From Diphasiastrum complanatum (taxonomy: Eukaryota; Streptophyta; Lycopodiopsida; Lycopodiales; Lycopodiaceae): a stretch of 64,000 bases of DNA. Each line of letters begins with the position of its first letter. Position 1 is the first letter of the stretch. The notes below the pieces were generated by a model, which was not told where the DNA came from, made no database searches, and was given only the letters and a program-made list of their open reading frames with translations. The position numbers were made by a program, and so were the translations under genes. The stretch covers positions 21,047,701 through 21,111,700 of the forward strand of contig CM055093.1 in the NCBI GenBank assembly GCA_029204225.1. The letters run 5' to 3'. This document shows, one piece after another, positions 1 to 12,944 of this stretch.

Positions 1-250
1 CGAAAACCCGAAAATCTTGAAAATTTTAAAAATCTGAAAAAATTCGCAAAAATATCGAAAAATTCGAGGCTCTCGAAAAATCACGAAAGTCTCGAAAAAT
101 TCGAGGCTCTCAAAAAATTCGCGGAAAGTCTCGCAAAATTCAAAACCCTGAAAATTTTGGAAAACCTGAAAATCTCGAAAAATTCAAAAAACTTCCGAAA
201 AATTCGAAAAATTCGAGAAAATTCGAGAGAATTGAAAAAGTCCATAAACT
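1..250. repeat. A/T-rich degenerate low-complexity repeat
   Basis: The stretch is built from irregular copies of a short word like cgaaaaattcgaggctctc, with variants aaaattcg and aaaatctcg recurring every 10-25 bases. The open frame on the minus strand here (Phe/Ser/Arg-rich) is a by-product of this composition. It probably belongs to a satellite-like or LTR-internal low-complexity stretch whose start lies outside the window. Confidence 0.7.
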
Positions 251-291
251 TTGAAAATTTTCTAAATAGCTGTAATTTCAGCGGATGCAAT

Positions 292-685
292 TTATTTTTT
301 TCTAGAATTTTTTTTTAATAGATCGGCAGTAGGTAGTCGGCCAACTGGGTGTGCATATTCCCAAGTCAGTTGCTTACTCCAATACAATCCACCAAAGAAA
401 TTTGTTATTAATGGTCTTAATCTCCTAGGCACACTTCGTTTTGTGGGGTTATAGTGCATATATACAGTTTTTCTTACTGATACTATTGTTTCTCCTTCAT
501 GGGAACAAGAATTACAGTCTAAAGTCAACAAAATGGATTCAATTCGACAGCTTTAAATTTGTAATGAGGCAATAATTTTGTGGACGACACATCCTCATCA
601 ATCCTGACTACTTAACCAAGGCGATGATAGTTGATCAGAAGAAGCGTCTTCATTTTTTAGGACAAAAATGTTTAAGTAAGGGGAG
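292..685 (+). pseudogene. Possible decayed 3' end of an LTR-element polyprotein
   Basis: No intact gene is visible. Read on the plus strand, 330-430 faintly recalls the copia RT/RNase H junction (a Tyr-Ser-Gln-Val-Ser patch, then Leu-rich text), but stops interrupt it. The stretch ends in a purine-rich run (678-685, taaggggag-like) directly followed by tgtcatgtac, the usual polypurine-tract/LTR arrangement of a plus-strand element. The protein resemblance is weak and is my inference. A 79-codon minus-strand frame (292-531) over the same DNA matches no family I know. Confidence 0.25.
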
Positions 686-1200
686 TGTCATGTACTACTA
701 GTACATCAATGCTTGTCAATGCATCAAAATATCCATTGTAAGCTTTGTAGGCCCAAAAAGAGCTAGACTTGAGAACAAGGCGGTTCCTTCTTTAGGCCCT
801 TCAAAGTAACTAAAAAGGATAATAGGCCAATAAGGGGCCCCAATCTAGTTTAAATAATACTTAACAAGGGTTAACTATTCCTCAAGATAGTTAAGTTAAG
901 TAAGAGCTTTGTCTATAACTAGGCAAGAGACATCATTTTTGGAATCTTTTGGCTCATTTGCAAGTGAGAGCTTCTAGCTTCCTTGTGAATGTGAGCCATA
1001 GGGATCTCCATTGCTAGGTCTCAGGTGCCATATCTACATGAATTCATGCTCATTTACATTGTTTTGTACTCTTCTTTTCATTTCTATTGTGATTCTATGG
1101 AGATCTTTGTGTTTCTAACTTTCTATGGATATGCTATCTTGAATGCTTTGTACTTTTCTTGCTCTTAGCTTTACTTCCATTGTAATTGCTATTTGCTTAG
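686..1200 (+). repeat. LTR-like sequence (right end uncertain)
   Basis: It begins with TG after a purine tract (678-685), as a 3' LTR of a plus-strand retrotransposon would. It contains T-rich text and no coding capacity. No second copy exists in the window, so the LTR status rests on the PPT-TG junction only, and the right end is a guess. Confidence 0.35.
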
Positions 1201-1264
1201 ATTTGGCACATGACAAATATTCTCCAAACCGGATTCTTAACAAAAATACAAGATATTCAAGTTT

Positions 1265-1440
1265 TGTCTACCATAGGCTCTTATTCAAAAAGTTCCAATT
1301 ATGTATCTTACTCTGGATTTGTCTCAAAATACTTTCAAATATTCAAATTTTCATACATAATCTGGCTTTCTTCTGAAAGCTATGCAACCAATGGATCCTA
1401 CGATAGAATTTATCAAATCAATTCACCCTCTTTTTTAAAG
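1265..1440 (+). repeat. Dispersed repeat, copy 1 (second copy near 47.2 kb)
   Basis: This segment resembles 47215-47395 in the same orientation. Both contain cttactctggatttgtct, a shared fcatacata-ctggctttctt block about 50 bases later, and a similar downstream region ending near a ccctctttt/cgctctttt stretch. The family is not recognised and no coding sequence is evident. It may be a non-autonomous element or a fragment of a longer repeat. Confidence 0.55.
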
Positions 1441-3000
1441 AAATCACCAACTTTCTATAAAAGTTAGTTGGTGAGATGAAATCTGAGAATATCTAAACCC
1501 ATAAAAATTAGTAATAAGTGCCTGACACGAAGGATTCACTCTATTACAACTGGGACTTTTCTTCCAAACATTTTTACCTTGAGTGACAATAACTATCATC
1601 CAACTGAAATCCAACTATGCAAAAGAGATAATATGAGTTTAAGGGATTCTATCACCTTGGAATTTACTAGAATTCCAACACCTATTCATACAAGTAATAA
1701 TTCACATGATGATAACAATCTGTCAAATGAATAATGTCATGCTTGAAAGAGTCATATAAATTAATCTGAAGTCTTGTATGTGAGAAAGTTATTAAGAAGT
1801 AAGAGTTTAAGAAGGTGAGAAATAGGTTTAAGGGTTTCCGATTTTGTAAATGTTGAGATACTCATTGGGGATCCAAATTAAACCTTAGAATTTCACAAAA
1901 TATCCCATAAAATTTGATCAATAGTTTTAAATTGACATTCAATAATTATCAAAGCCTACCATTTTCAATCAGACCCTTATGGTCTAGAACCTGCCCTTTG
2001 AAATTATTGATGTCTCATACCACTAGCTTTCCTTCCAAAAAGATTCTTAACCCCTTAAATCTGATTTTCTAGAGATCCACTGATCCAACTAGTTATCCTA
2101 TAATCCCTATAGAAAAATATCTTTCACTACTGAAAATTGGAGAATCCATTCATTTGGATGACTGGCATGCCTTTCAGATGGATATACCAAATCTACACAT
2201 GACTTTGTGATCTAAGCAAAAGGATTAACATGGTTCACCATCACATTATAACCCACCTAGATTAGTGATAAGTTTCAAAATCCCTCTCATTTGATAGCTT
2301 TAACTATAGAGATAAGCTTATGTCACCACTAACAAATGCAATGTGATTCATGTGTTAAATTCTCCTTATAGCATCTAAATTACATCTCAAATGTAAAAAA
2401 TATCTTTTATGAATTCAACTTAATGAATTATATTTTGAAAAGTAAAATTCAATATTGAGCAATTATTCCCAAGGATTTTCAAAAAATCCTAACTACAAAA
2501 TACATTTTCAGTGCACACTTACTATCCCTGAATTCCCCACTACTTCCTCCCTTAGAATTTTAAGTCCCCTGAAAATCTCATTCTACTAAGGCACAAAGAA
2601 GGTTATGAGACATATAGTAAATATAAAGTGAATTACCACAGTAAAAAGTCTGAAATAATTCATTTCAACTGTAACTTTTGCTTATAATCAACCACAAGAT
2701 TAAACTCACGAAGCAAGTACAGTTTTTTAACTTCTAAAACAGTTCCTATCACTTTATAACTTTTCTAATCACAAAATTGGACCGTTCTCCTTTTCATCAA
2801 CCGGCTAGGCATTACTTCGTCAATATCTGAGGTTGTCAAAACTCAAAACATGAAATTACATGAATGAAAATCTCTCAAAATTGGATCTCATCAACTCTTA
2901 AATTGTATCCAGCAAAGTTGCTTTGCCAAAATAAAGAGTCAAATCCTCAATCATTTTTTGTCTAGCCATTTCATATTATCTGACATTTTTCAGTTCTAAT
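1441..3000. other. Non-coding A/T-rich DNA, nothing recognised
   Basis: About 1.5 kb without a credible open frame, repeat match or RNA gene. The text is A/T-rich and stop-dense in all frames. Confidence 0.6.
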
Positions 3001-3417
3001 TTGACGAATATCTATTGTGCGATTCTGGGAACAACATGGAATATTCTAGAATATTGCAAGAGGCTTCTACAATAAGCCCAAACAATACGTAAATAAAGTA
3101 GAGAGTCAGAAGTATTAGAAACAGGCGACCAATTGGCATCCTGCGTGTGCGAGTCCAACATTGGGCCTTAGGCTAATAAGTGTCGTGAAGCACAATTATT
3201 CAATAAAGTATTTTAAACTTAGCTTTTTTAACGTTCTTAAGTTGGGAAACACAACTTGACCTCAAGAAACACAAAGTGATCTTGACAGTCAAGATAGTGA
3301 TCCTGATGGAACTTCAGTAGCCAATCAGAGTGAAGGGGGCTCACCTCTCAAATCTATAAGAGGGAATCATTTCCCTTGTATTTGATCTACTTCTACTCCA
3401 TCTAATAAAACTCTGTC

Positions 3418-4196
<779 letters not shown>

Positions 4197-5342
4197 ATCT
4201 CTAGATCTGACTGATTAGGGAGGCACAGAAAGGGTCCAATAGTATCTTGCAAAACTCGACCCATTTCTAATGATCAAAATCGATCAAAAATGTATCTAGC
4301 AAAATAACCGCTTTCAAAATTTGACCATGTTTGAAATTCAACAAAAAAAAAATCAATTCTAACTCTCTCTTTGGGAGTACCACACTCCAAAAGTTAAAAT
4401 GTCGTTACAAAATCAAAATGTCGGCAAATTGTGTGTACTACGTATAGTAAAATTTGTACTTCCTTCAGTCTATTTGAATTAGCTATAACCAGTAAATAAC
4501 TTAACTTTAGTGAAAACACTATAACTAAATCCAATTGAACGAATCCTCAGTCTGGTCAATTCACTATCTAAGTTCATTCCATAGATAACATTAAAAAATT
4601 TGAAGTCTTGAATTTTTGAAATTTCTGATTTTTACCAAATTTTACGTAGCTCATAAATTATGACGAAAATACCGTTAATACGAAAGGAAAGTGAAATCTA
4701 GAAATCGATATATTGTTTGATTTCGTATGTCATTAATCCAATGTCAGACTTGCATGCAAAGCATACAATTAGTCTCAAAATGTCATTACGGAATTTTTTT
4801 ATGTAGACTCAATTTTCAAGAATCCACTAGCCACTCACATTGGTCTATGACAGAATCATCAAAGTACATGTGTATAACCATTTAAAACAACTATAGGTCT
4901 ACCATTCGTGTTAGAATCACTCAAAGAATCACCATGAAACTAATCCACAAGCATAGTACACCAAAGTTGAAAAAAAAAATAGATGATTTCAGCAATTTTA
5001 GATAGATTTTAAACGACCATAATTTGAGCTACGATGCACCAAATTGGTCATTGTAAAGCATAGTATAAAGGGAAGGAAAGTTTTTTACATGACTGTCATA
5101 TCACCCTGCCATATCACCCTACCACTTTAGCTTCACACATACAAGTTTAGAGAGTTCAAAAAACTAGTAAGAGGTCGGATAGCTTTCTGGAAAGGCCAAG
5201 AGAATTAAAAAAAACATATTCGATTGACTCCATGCATGATCCTCTTGTGGATTTGTAGTAATAAATCTCGCAAAAAACATAAAAAAGACCATTTTTAGCT
5301 CTTTTTGGGCATCCTACACCCTCTATTCTTTGAATTCTCGGC
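4197..5342. other. Non-coding A/T-rich DNA flanking the copia insertion
   Basis: No gene, RNA or repeat family recognised. The text is A/T-rich. Its right edge is the target site of the copia element that starts at 5348. Confidence 0.55.
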
Positions 5343-5347
5343 TCTAA

Positions 5348-6475
5348 TGATGGAAAGTGTGCAAATTTAAAATTCCAATAAAATTCTAACAACCAACTAA
5401 TAGGAGTCTCTTGAACGATTTGCGAACATTTTGCGAAACTATTTTGATCACAAATAATTTCTGCTCGAGAAGAATTCGCGATCCAATCAAGCTCTGCAAC
5501 GAAATGAAACGAAACGAAATGAAGCGAAACTAGACGAAAGAGAGGAATACACAAAAAGATCAATCAGGCTTTGTAATGAAACGAAACAAAATGAAACATA
5601 CAAAACAAAGTGAAGCGAAACGAAACTTAAATGGGCTGTGAAATTGATTTACACTGAAATGAAGCGAAACACAAAGCGAAAACATTCGTGAATAAAATCA
5701 ATTCGTGTGGAATTCAGATATGATTACTAGTCATTGTTGGCTATATAATTTCTACAATCCTCCATAATGTAGACAGACACTGTTGATCTACGTTATAGAT
5801 TATTATAGCATTCAACAAAATCAAACCAATGTGCGGAATTGAATAAACAAGTGAATCAGATACACGAATAGTAGCAGAAAAATATTCATTCGAGATCATA
5901 CAATCATTCAAAATAATATGTGCATGATAGCTACAATATTATCTATTGATCTTTTGATTTCAAGCATTGTGCGACAGATCCACACAATGCATTGGCGTGA
6001 GAGAAATACAATTCTCTCACGAATAGTGTCTCGCCTTCTAGCGGACTTTTGAATCTGCTGATCTTCTTACAAAATTCTCTCGCTCGGACATGTATTCAAT
6101 ATATTTTTGTCTTACAGTATTATGCCTCAAGCAGAAAGTATATAGCTCGAGACCTTTTTCGTGTTACGTCGTGTAACTTCCAGAATAGAAAGATTAAACA
6201 TCTACAACTAATCACGGATTACAAGAGTGGCAGATTAGCCACGTTCTAGAGTACTTCTACTGATGTTATGATATTTGATCAAATACTTGTACCCCATGAT
6301 ACTTGGCTGGTCTTCTTGGTCCTTTGTGGAGTACAAATGATTTTGTGTCGCGAAACAATTTCATGTCGTGTGTCGTGAAATTGTTCGCGAACATTTTTGT
6401 TTTGTGTGTCTTTTCTTTCAAAATCAGGGTGGAAAGCTAGCAAGGCTTTGACAATAGAAACATTTTATTTCTTCA
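5348..6475 (-). repeat. 3' LTR of copia A
   Basis: 1128 bp, TG...CA in the element's sense. It aligns along its length with 10744-11856, for example the shared aattcgcgatcca, gcattggcgtgagaga and gtggcagattagcca blocks. The open frames over it are spurious. It is rich in gaaacgaaac words and contains an inverted-repeat text around gcgaacaattt / aaattgttcgcg near 6350-6400. Confidence 0.92.
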
Positions 6476-6488
6476 ACTCCCTCTCAAA
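6476..6488 (-). promoter_or_regulatory. Polypurine tract of copia A
   Basis: Immediately inside the 3' LTR the minus strand reads tttgagagggagt, a purine run abutting the LTR's TG start. This is where plus-strand DNA synthesis would be primed. The same purine run lies beside the LTR end at 25524. Confidence 0.8.
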
Positions 6489-6499
6489 GCATGATAGCT

Positions 6500-7030
6500 T
6501 GACGACTCCAAGACTGCTCCTCTATTTCTCAAATAGACCTTTGTCTAAGGCCTTTGTGAAAATGTCAACTACCATCTCCTTCGTTCCAGTGAAAGTAATC
6601 TGTAACATCTTCTTTTCGATCAGATCCCTTATCAAGTGGTACTTGATTGCAATGTGTTTCATCCTTGAGTGAAACACAGGGTCTTTTGTCAAATGTATTG
6701 CAGATGTATTGTCCATCTGCAAACCCAAAGGTTCATTTCTCATTTTGCCCAGTTTGTCAAGGAACTGTTTGAGCCAAATTATTTCATTGGCCATCTTTGC
6801 TACTGCTACGTACTCTGCTGCATAGGAGGACTGAGCCACAATGGTCTGCTTCTTGCTGATCCAGACAATTGTTGCTCCTGACGCGATGGTGCATCCTCTT
6901 GAGACACTTTTGCAGTCATCCTTGAGAGATGCCCAGCTAGCATCACTATAGGAAAGCATCTGGAACCATGCATCACGAGAATAACACAAACCAAAAAAAT
7001 TTGTTAATTGAAGATATTGCAAAATTCGTT
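6500..7030 (-). pseudogene. copia A RNase H domain
   Basis: The frame reads SDASWASLKDDCKSVSRGCTI, IVWISKKQTIVAQSSYAAEY and ADIFTKALDKGLFEK, the signature order of a copia RNase H C-terminus (SDAD-W, S-SAEYVA, ADxFTK). In SSYAAEY the usual SSTEAEY core is slightly altered, and SDASW has Ser where copia normally has Asp. The domain follows the RT remnant as expected and ends at the polypurine tract. Confidence 0.9.
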
Positions 7031-8300
7031 TTGGAGTCTTCCAGTGAGTCGAGCGCTAGCTTGGATTTGTACAAAATTGGCTCATCTCGAACATGGCATA
7101 AGCAATGTGAGGACGTGTGTTATCTACAAGGTACATCAACGATCCGATCAGCTTACTATATGGTGTAAGCTGCATCAATTCTCTTTCTTCTTTAGTCCTC
7201 GAATAATTTTCATTCGTCAGTACTGTTCCTGCAAGCATTGCGGTATTTGCTCCTTTACAATTTAGCATCCCGAAATCTTTTGAAATCTTCTAAGATTTTC
7301 TGGGTATATCTAGACTGATGAAGGTACAACTTACCTCCCTCATAGTCCTTGTCAATCTGTAGGCCAACATAACATCTGGCTTCTCCCAGATCTACAATTT
7401 CGAAATGCTTCAAGATATCATACTTCACTTCAACAATAAGCTTCTCACTCTTGCAGAGTATCAGAGTGTCGTCCACATACACAGCTACAATGATAATCTT
7501 CCCATCTGTAATTCTTACATAGACATTGAATTCAGCCATTAGTGGCTTGAATCCTAAGGATTTCAGCGCTTGATCTTTCTTCTTGTACCATTGTCATGCT
7601 GACTACTTCATATCATAGATACTCCTATGCATTCTACATGCATAAGTAGGAGGTAAATTCGAGATATAACCTAGGAGTTGATCCATGTAGACTTCTTCGC
7701 CCAGCTCAAAATGCAAGAAGGCTGTATTCCCGTCCACAATGTGAATCCTAAGATCATAAGCAGTTGCATATGCAAATAGTAAATGTAGGGATGAATGTTT
7801 CACGACAAGAGAGAAGATCTCAGCATAGTCAATATCATATCTCTGAGAAAATCTCTTCGCTACAAGTCTTGCTTTATACTTTGAGACATCTCCATTCGAT
7901 CCATACTTCAACTTGTATACTCACTTGCATTTTATAGTCTTTTGCTTATTTAATAATGGCTGCAAAGTCCATACCTGGTATTTCCTCATGGATTCCATCT
8001 CCTCATTCATGGCTTGGATCCATTTGTCCTTCTCTGGACATTCAATTGCTTTCTCAAATGTTTGTGGTTCAACCTTGAATCCACAGAACTCTTCTGGTGC
8101 AGAAGATGAGCTGCCTGGCACATATCTTGTTGGCGCTCTTCGTTGTCTTGTCAACCTTCTAGGAGATCCTCCTGGAACTGCAATGCTTTTGCCTTTATCT
8201 GCTCTGCTAGGTCCGGAACCACTTCGGTTTATAGGTATTGTAGAAGTAGGCTGTCTCTCAAATATTTCTTCGTTTGATTCGTCACTCGAATGAGATGTGA
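7030..8300 (-). pseudogene. copia A reverse transcriptase
   Basis: Several broken frames add up to a copia RT: EKDKWIQAMNEEMESM and KYQVWTL at the N-terminal end (8050-7960), then KYKARLVAKRFSQRYDIDYAE (7880-7810), the catalytic YVDDTLILC (about 7480), LGEARCYVGLQI, and LIGSLMYLVDNTRPHIAYAM near 7120. Stops and shifts occur at least near 7912, 7600, 7260 and 7060. The catalytic Asp pair survives. Confidence 0.92.
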
Positions 8301-9080
8301 CTCGAACATCTTCATCTGAGTGTTCATCCTTTGCTCCCTCTATCACAGTTGATAGATCATAGTATTGTCTTTCAAGAACCTCATAACTGACAGGACCATC
8401 ATTGGTCATCGCTCTGCTCTCATCAAATTTGACATCTTTGACTATCTTCACTGTGTTTGTCTTTGGCATATAAACTTTGTAGTATGACAAATTATTGTCA
8501 TATCCTGCAAGATATCCAGGTTCTGCTTTCTCATTAAGCTTCTTTCAAAGCTTATCAGGAACATGTGCATAAGCTGCACAGCCAAAGATATGGATGTGAG
8601 TCAGATTGGATTTTCTACCCCACCATAATTTGTGTGGTGTCGTGTGAGGAACACCAGACTTTCATGTCCTGTTCTGAATGTAAGCAGCTATAGTTACTGC
8701 TTCAGCCCACATCACTCTTGGAGCCTTCGAGTAGGCCATCATGCATCTGGCAGCTTCCATTAGAGTCATGTTCTTTCTTTCTGCAACACCGTTGTGCCGC
8801 GGTGTGTAAGATGCAGTCTTTCTGTGAATGAACCATGATCATTGCAAAAGTCAGTGAATCGATTTGAGATGTATTTTCCACCTTGATCTGTTTTGATCTG
8901 CTTCACTTTATTACCAGTGCATCTTTCTGCCCAATTCACATGCTTTGTGAATTTGTCAAATGCATCTGATTTATTGTGAGTAAAATAGACTCTGACAAAT
9001 TTTTAGTAATCATCAATAAAGGAAATGTAATATTTCGAGCCTCCTAGTGAGATCACATTGAAAGTCCACAGATGTCAGAA
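8300..9080 (-). pseudogene. copia A integrase catalytic and C-terminal regions
   Basis: The minus strand between 9080 and 8500 reads, with several stops and shifts, through YYISFIDDY, FDKFTKHVNWAERCTGNKVK, IKTDQGGKYIS (where copia integrases have TDNGGEY) and later GYDNNLSYYKVYMPKT (8490). These are the integrase DDE core followed by the adapting stretch before RT. The run is too broken to be functional. Confidence 0.85.
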
Positions 9081-9720
9081 TGCACTAACTCCAGAATCTT
9101 GGTCGTTATATAGGAGTCCTTGACAAAAGGAGTGTGTGACATCTTACCCTTTAGACATGCATCACAGGTCATTGAGCTGGTTGCATTCGAGATGCTCACT
9201 CCTGTGATTGCTCCATGATGGCTTGCTTGATATAGTGCCATTGAATTCATATGGCATAGTCTCCTGTGCCATAGAGTATCTAGCGAATCATAATGAGTCT
9301 GATGCACTTGATCTGCAGGCAGGCGTACCTTCAAGTGATACAAATTGTCTTTTCTTCTACCTTGAGTGATTAGAGTACTAGTACTTGCATCACCAATGTT
9401 GCATGCTTCGTCTGAGAACATTACACGCATCCATACATCAGCTATTCTTGTCACTGATAGCAAGTCCTGCTACAATGTAGGCATGAACAGAACATCTTCG
9501 AGTCGTCTATCTCTGTCGTTTGTGTTGAGCCACAGTGAACCAATACCATTCACTTGATGTTTTGATCCATCTCCAAGAACAATAAATCTTGATGGATCTA
9601 CACTTCGAAAATCAAACATGATTCATCTTGATGTAATTAAGTGTGAGTTAGCCCTTGAATCAAGGATTACCTCCTATGTGTTAGGTGTTGACACTGCACA
9701 CATGTCTGCAAAGATGTAGG
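9053..9720 (-). pseudogene. copia A protease and GAG-pre-integrase segment
   Basis: LDTLWHRRLCHMNSMALYQ and CDACLKGKMSHTPF (9260-9100) form the GAG-pre-integrase zinc-binding region (H...H...C..C). Upstream, near 9650-9540, the text resembles a protease ILDSRA-SHL start with SRFIVLGDGS following. The protease Gly of DSGA is replaced by Arg here, as in the plus-strand relative at 23235. Several stops separate the parts. Confidence 0.85.
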
Positions 9721-9739
9721 CAGTCGAATTACCATGATT

Positions 9740-10700
9740 CTATCTTTCTTTGCCCATCTTTGAGCTCTCTGGCTCCTCGACATAGGACGAACTATTATTG
9801 TTCTCCTCTCTGCTTTGAGCTGATTTGTTTCTTGGGTTCAGAAGGCAGTCCATGGCTGCATGACCCTTTTTGTGATAGTGGATACAATCATTTTTTGGAT
9901 TAAGCCAACATGAATCGACAGTATGTCCTTCGCGTTTGCATCTCATGCATGTCTTCTTGTCTCCACTTTGTTGTTTCGACCTTTCTTTATTTTTCCATTT
10001 TCCTTTGCTGGTTCCTTCTGCTTGCTGATTACGATCCTGCTTTCGATCTGACTCTCTCTTAGGCTTGAATTGTTTTTTTTTGTCTTCTCTTTGTTGTTGT
10101 AGAGAGCATGGTCAGTGATCAAGGTGCTCTTGAGCCTTGACTTCTTCTTGAATCTTGACAATTGCCTTTCGAGTGTCATTTTAGGATCCTTTGCTAGCAA
10201 TGTTCTGGTTGTCTAGAAGGATCTTGGTAAGGCTCTCAATAGATAAGTGAGTTGCTTCTCTATTGACACTGCATTTTCTGCTCCAAAATTGTGTAGTGAA
10301 AGAAATAGATCCTTCATCTTCCTAATTAAGAAAGTGAGGTCTTTGTCATCTCACTGCAGGTTTGTCAACTGATCTTCAAGCATCATTATCTGACTGTGTG
10401 ATTTTGTCTGAAATGTTGTGAGTAGAGTATCCCACATCTCTTTTGCTTTAGAGAGTGTAGTCAGATCAAGAGTCAGGCTATCCTCGATGGATGATGATAA
10501 CAAGGCTATTGCCTTGTCATTATTCTCCCTCCATTCACGTAGCTGCTTGCCTATTGTTGTAGGCATCTCCTCGGTGCCATCTACCCAGGGGAATAATCCT
10601 TCTCTCTTTAGTATTAGCGAGGTCTTAACCTTCCATGCTAGGAAGTTAGATCCTGATGAATCCAGGACTGTACAAATCTTGGATTTTATGCTGCTTATAA
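9740..10700 (-). pseudogene. copia A gag (capsid and zinc knuckle)
   Basis: From about 10690 downward the strand encodes SNFLAWKVKTSLILKREGLF, MPTTIGKQLREWRENNDKAI and SLTLDLTTLSKAKEMWDTLL, a retrotransposon gag of the UBN2/copia type. It ends in a basic tail and the zinc knuckles MRCKREGHTVDSCWL and CIHYHKKGHAAMDC (9946-9860). In the second knuckle one Cys is Tyr. Near-identical text occurs at 22259-23100 on the plus strand. Frame breaks occur near 10350 and 10200. Confidence 0.92.
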
Positions 10701-10729
10701 TTTTTGACTATGTCAGACTATGACAAGTT

Positions 10730-10742
10730 GGCTCTGATACCA
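10730..10742 (-). other. Primer-binding site for initiator tRNA-Met (copia A)
   Basis: The minus strand reads TGGTATCAGAGCC directly after the 5' LTR, with one base between. This is the standard primer-binding sequence of plant copia elements, complementary to the 3' end of initiator tRNA-Met. Confidence 0.92.
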
Positions 10743-10743
10743 C

Positions 10744-11856
10744 TTATGGAAAGTGTGCAAATTTAAAATTCTAGTAAAATTCTGGTAACAAACTAATAGG
10801 AGTCTCTCAAACGATTCGTGAACATTTCGCGAAACTGTTCTGATCACGAATAATTTCTGCTCGAGAAGAATTCGCGATCCAGTCAAGCTCTGCAACAAAA
10901 TGAAACGAAACAAAACTAGACAAAAAAGAATAATTCAGGAAAAGATCAATCAGGCTCTATAACGAAACAAAACAAAACTTAAATGAGCTCTGAAATTGAT
11001 TCACGCTTAAAGCTAAGTGATCGCGAAGTGAAATGAAACGAAACACAAAGCAAAAATATTTGCGAATAAAATCAGTTCGTGTGGAATTCAGATATAATTG
11101 CTGGTCACTGCCGGCTATATCATTCCTACAATCCTCCAAAATGTAGATAGACATTGTTGATCTACGTTATAGATTATTATAGCATTCAACAAAATCAAAC
11201 CAATGTGCGAAAATTGAATAAACAAGTGAATCAGATACACAAATAGTAACAGACAAATATTCATTTGAGATCATACAATCATTCAAAATAATATGCGCAT
11301 AACAACTACAGTATTATCTATTGATCTTCTAATTTCAAGCATTGTGCGACAGATCCAAAACAGTGCATTGGCGTGAGAGATATACAATTCTCTCACGAAT
11401 AGTGTCTGGCTTTCTAGCGAACTTCTGGATTTGCTGATCCTCTACAAAATTGTCTCACTCACAGGCGGACATGTATTCTGTATATTTTCATCTTACAATA
11501 TTATGCATCAAGCAGAAAGTATATAGCTCGCGACCTTTTTCATGTCACATCATGTAACTTCCAGAACAGAAAGATTAGACATCTACAACTAATCACGGAT
11601 TACAAGAGTGGCAGATTAGCCACATTCTAGAGTACTTCTGTTGATGTCATGATATCTAATCAAATACTTGTACCCCATGGTACTTGGCTGATCTTCTTGG
11701 TCCTTTGTGGAGCATGAATGATTTTGTGTCACAAAACAATTTCTTGTCATGTGTCGCAAAATTGTTCGCAAACATTTTTGTTTCGTGTGTCTTTTCTGTC
11801 AAAATCAAGGTGGGAAGCTAGCAAGGCTTTGGCAATAGAAACATTTTGTTTCTTCA
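10744..11856 (-). repeat. 5' LTR of copia A
   Basis: 1113 bp, the partner of 5348-6475. It starts TGAAGAAACAAAATG in the element's sense and ends CTTTCCATAA next to the PBS. The last CA has become AA. It differs from its partner mostly by transitions. Confidence 0.92.
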
Positions 11857-11861
11857 TCTAA

Positions 11862-12517
11862 CTTTTTTGAAAAATTTCAGAAGATGTTGATATACCCTCA
11901 TGCAAGGTCACAAGGTGATTTACAGCAATATGTAAAAAAAATATGGAACCAAAAAAAAAACAAAAAAACATGCAAGAATCATTGATTTTAGCAATATTTT
12001 CAATTTTTTTTCCATTACATGAAGCCGATTTCTACCGCATGCATCCACATTCTGCTCACATGCAACTCAAATTACTTAGCTACAGCCATTAATTATTCTA
12101 ATTTTGCTGGATTATGGTTTTTACTACTCATTTCTAGCCAAAACCCTAAAAAACAAGTAATTTTTGACAAAAATCATAGCCTAGAACCGTAAATCTTACA
12201 AAATTCCAACATGCAATCATTGATTCAACAATTAATAGATTTTAACTAAAGGTACACTTGCTGGAAATTGAAATCTATCATAACTTATGAGAAATACAAG
12301 CAAATCCCTAAGAAACTATCATAAACTGGCCAAAATCGACAATTACCATATTGCTATGGAGAAAGCCAATATATGATGGATCTTAACAACATGCAAGTGA
12401 AAATACTGAGAGGGCACCCATTTGGAAACTTGTTATCCACCGGGAAGAGAAAACAGAATGATCCCAACAAAAATTTGACGAAAAGCTTCACAACTACAAG
12501 CCCTTTGATCTTCGTAA
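11862..12517. other. Non-coding A/T-rich DNA right of copia A
   Basis: No frame or repeat recognised. It contains A-runs (around 11930-11970) and otherwise ordinary A/T-rich text. Confidence 0.5.
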
Positions 12518-12537
12518 GCCTTGTTCTGATATCACTG
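12518..12537 (-). other. Decayed copia primer-binding site
   Basis: The minus strand reads GTGATATCAGAACAAGGC, three changes away from the common plant TGGTATCAGAGCAAGGC. A CA (complement of tg at 12536-12537) precedes it, so an LTR could extend rightward from 12536. No matching LTR partner was found, so this is only a suggestive trace of another minus-strand copia element. Confidence 0.35.
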
Positions 12538-12944
12538 TAAGTAGAAGCACCTCCAAAATCTTGCTTACATTACACACATAAAGGAATGATAGTCGAACCA
12601 AACCATCCAGCCATGCAGATGCTACTAATCAATCTCCAATAGCATCTCCCCCATGCTAGAGGATAGGATGCAAGTATAGCCAGAGGATAGGATGCAGGTG
12701 TAGAGATAGGAACCTGGCAATGTATTAATCTCTCAACAAGAATGGGAGTAGAAAAAGTTTCTCCTAGAGGAAATAGCCTTTGCTTTACTTATGCATGTGC
12801 CCGTGCAAGCATACAATAATCTCCTGCAAGTGTCATTGTTATTGATACCCTACACCATGCCCTAACCCATGCAATAGCTCCATGGAATTAAATCGAGGCT
12901 TAACCAACAATCTCACATAGATAGATGTACATTAGACTTGCCAA

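Larger units (their letters stand above)
5343..11861 (-). mobile_element. Ty1/copia retrotransposon (family A), near full length, inactivated
   Basis: Both LTRs (5348-6475 and 10744-11856), an initiator-Met PBS, a polypurine tract, and gag, protease, integrase, RT and RNase H in copia order can be followed on the minus strand. A 5-bp direct repeat tctaa flanks the element (5343-5347 and 11857-11861), as a target-site duplication should. Every domain is cut by stops or frameshifts, and the LTRs differ at many sites, mostly C/T and G/A changes as methylated cytosine decay would give. The insertion is therefore old and dead. A second, oppositely oriented member of the same family begins at 21147. 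Confidence 0.93.

Noticed and set aside
5156-5563. 135-codon minus-strand frame with apparent hydrophobic segments
   Set aside because: It crosses the LTR end and target-site duplication of copia A, so it is chance coding.
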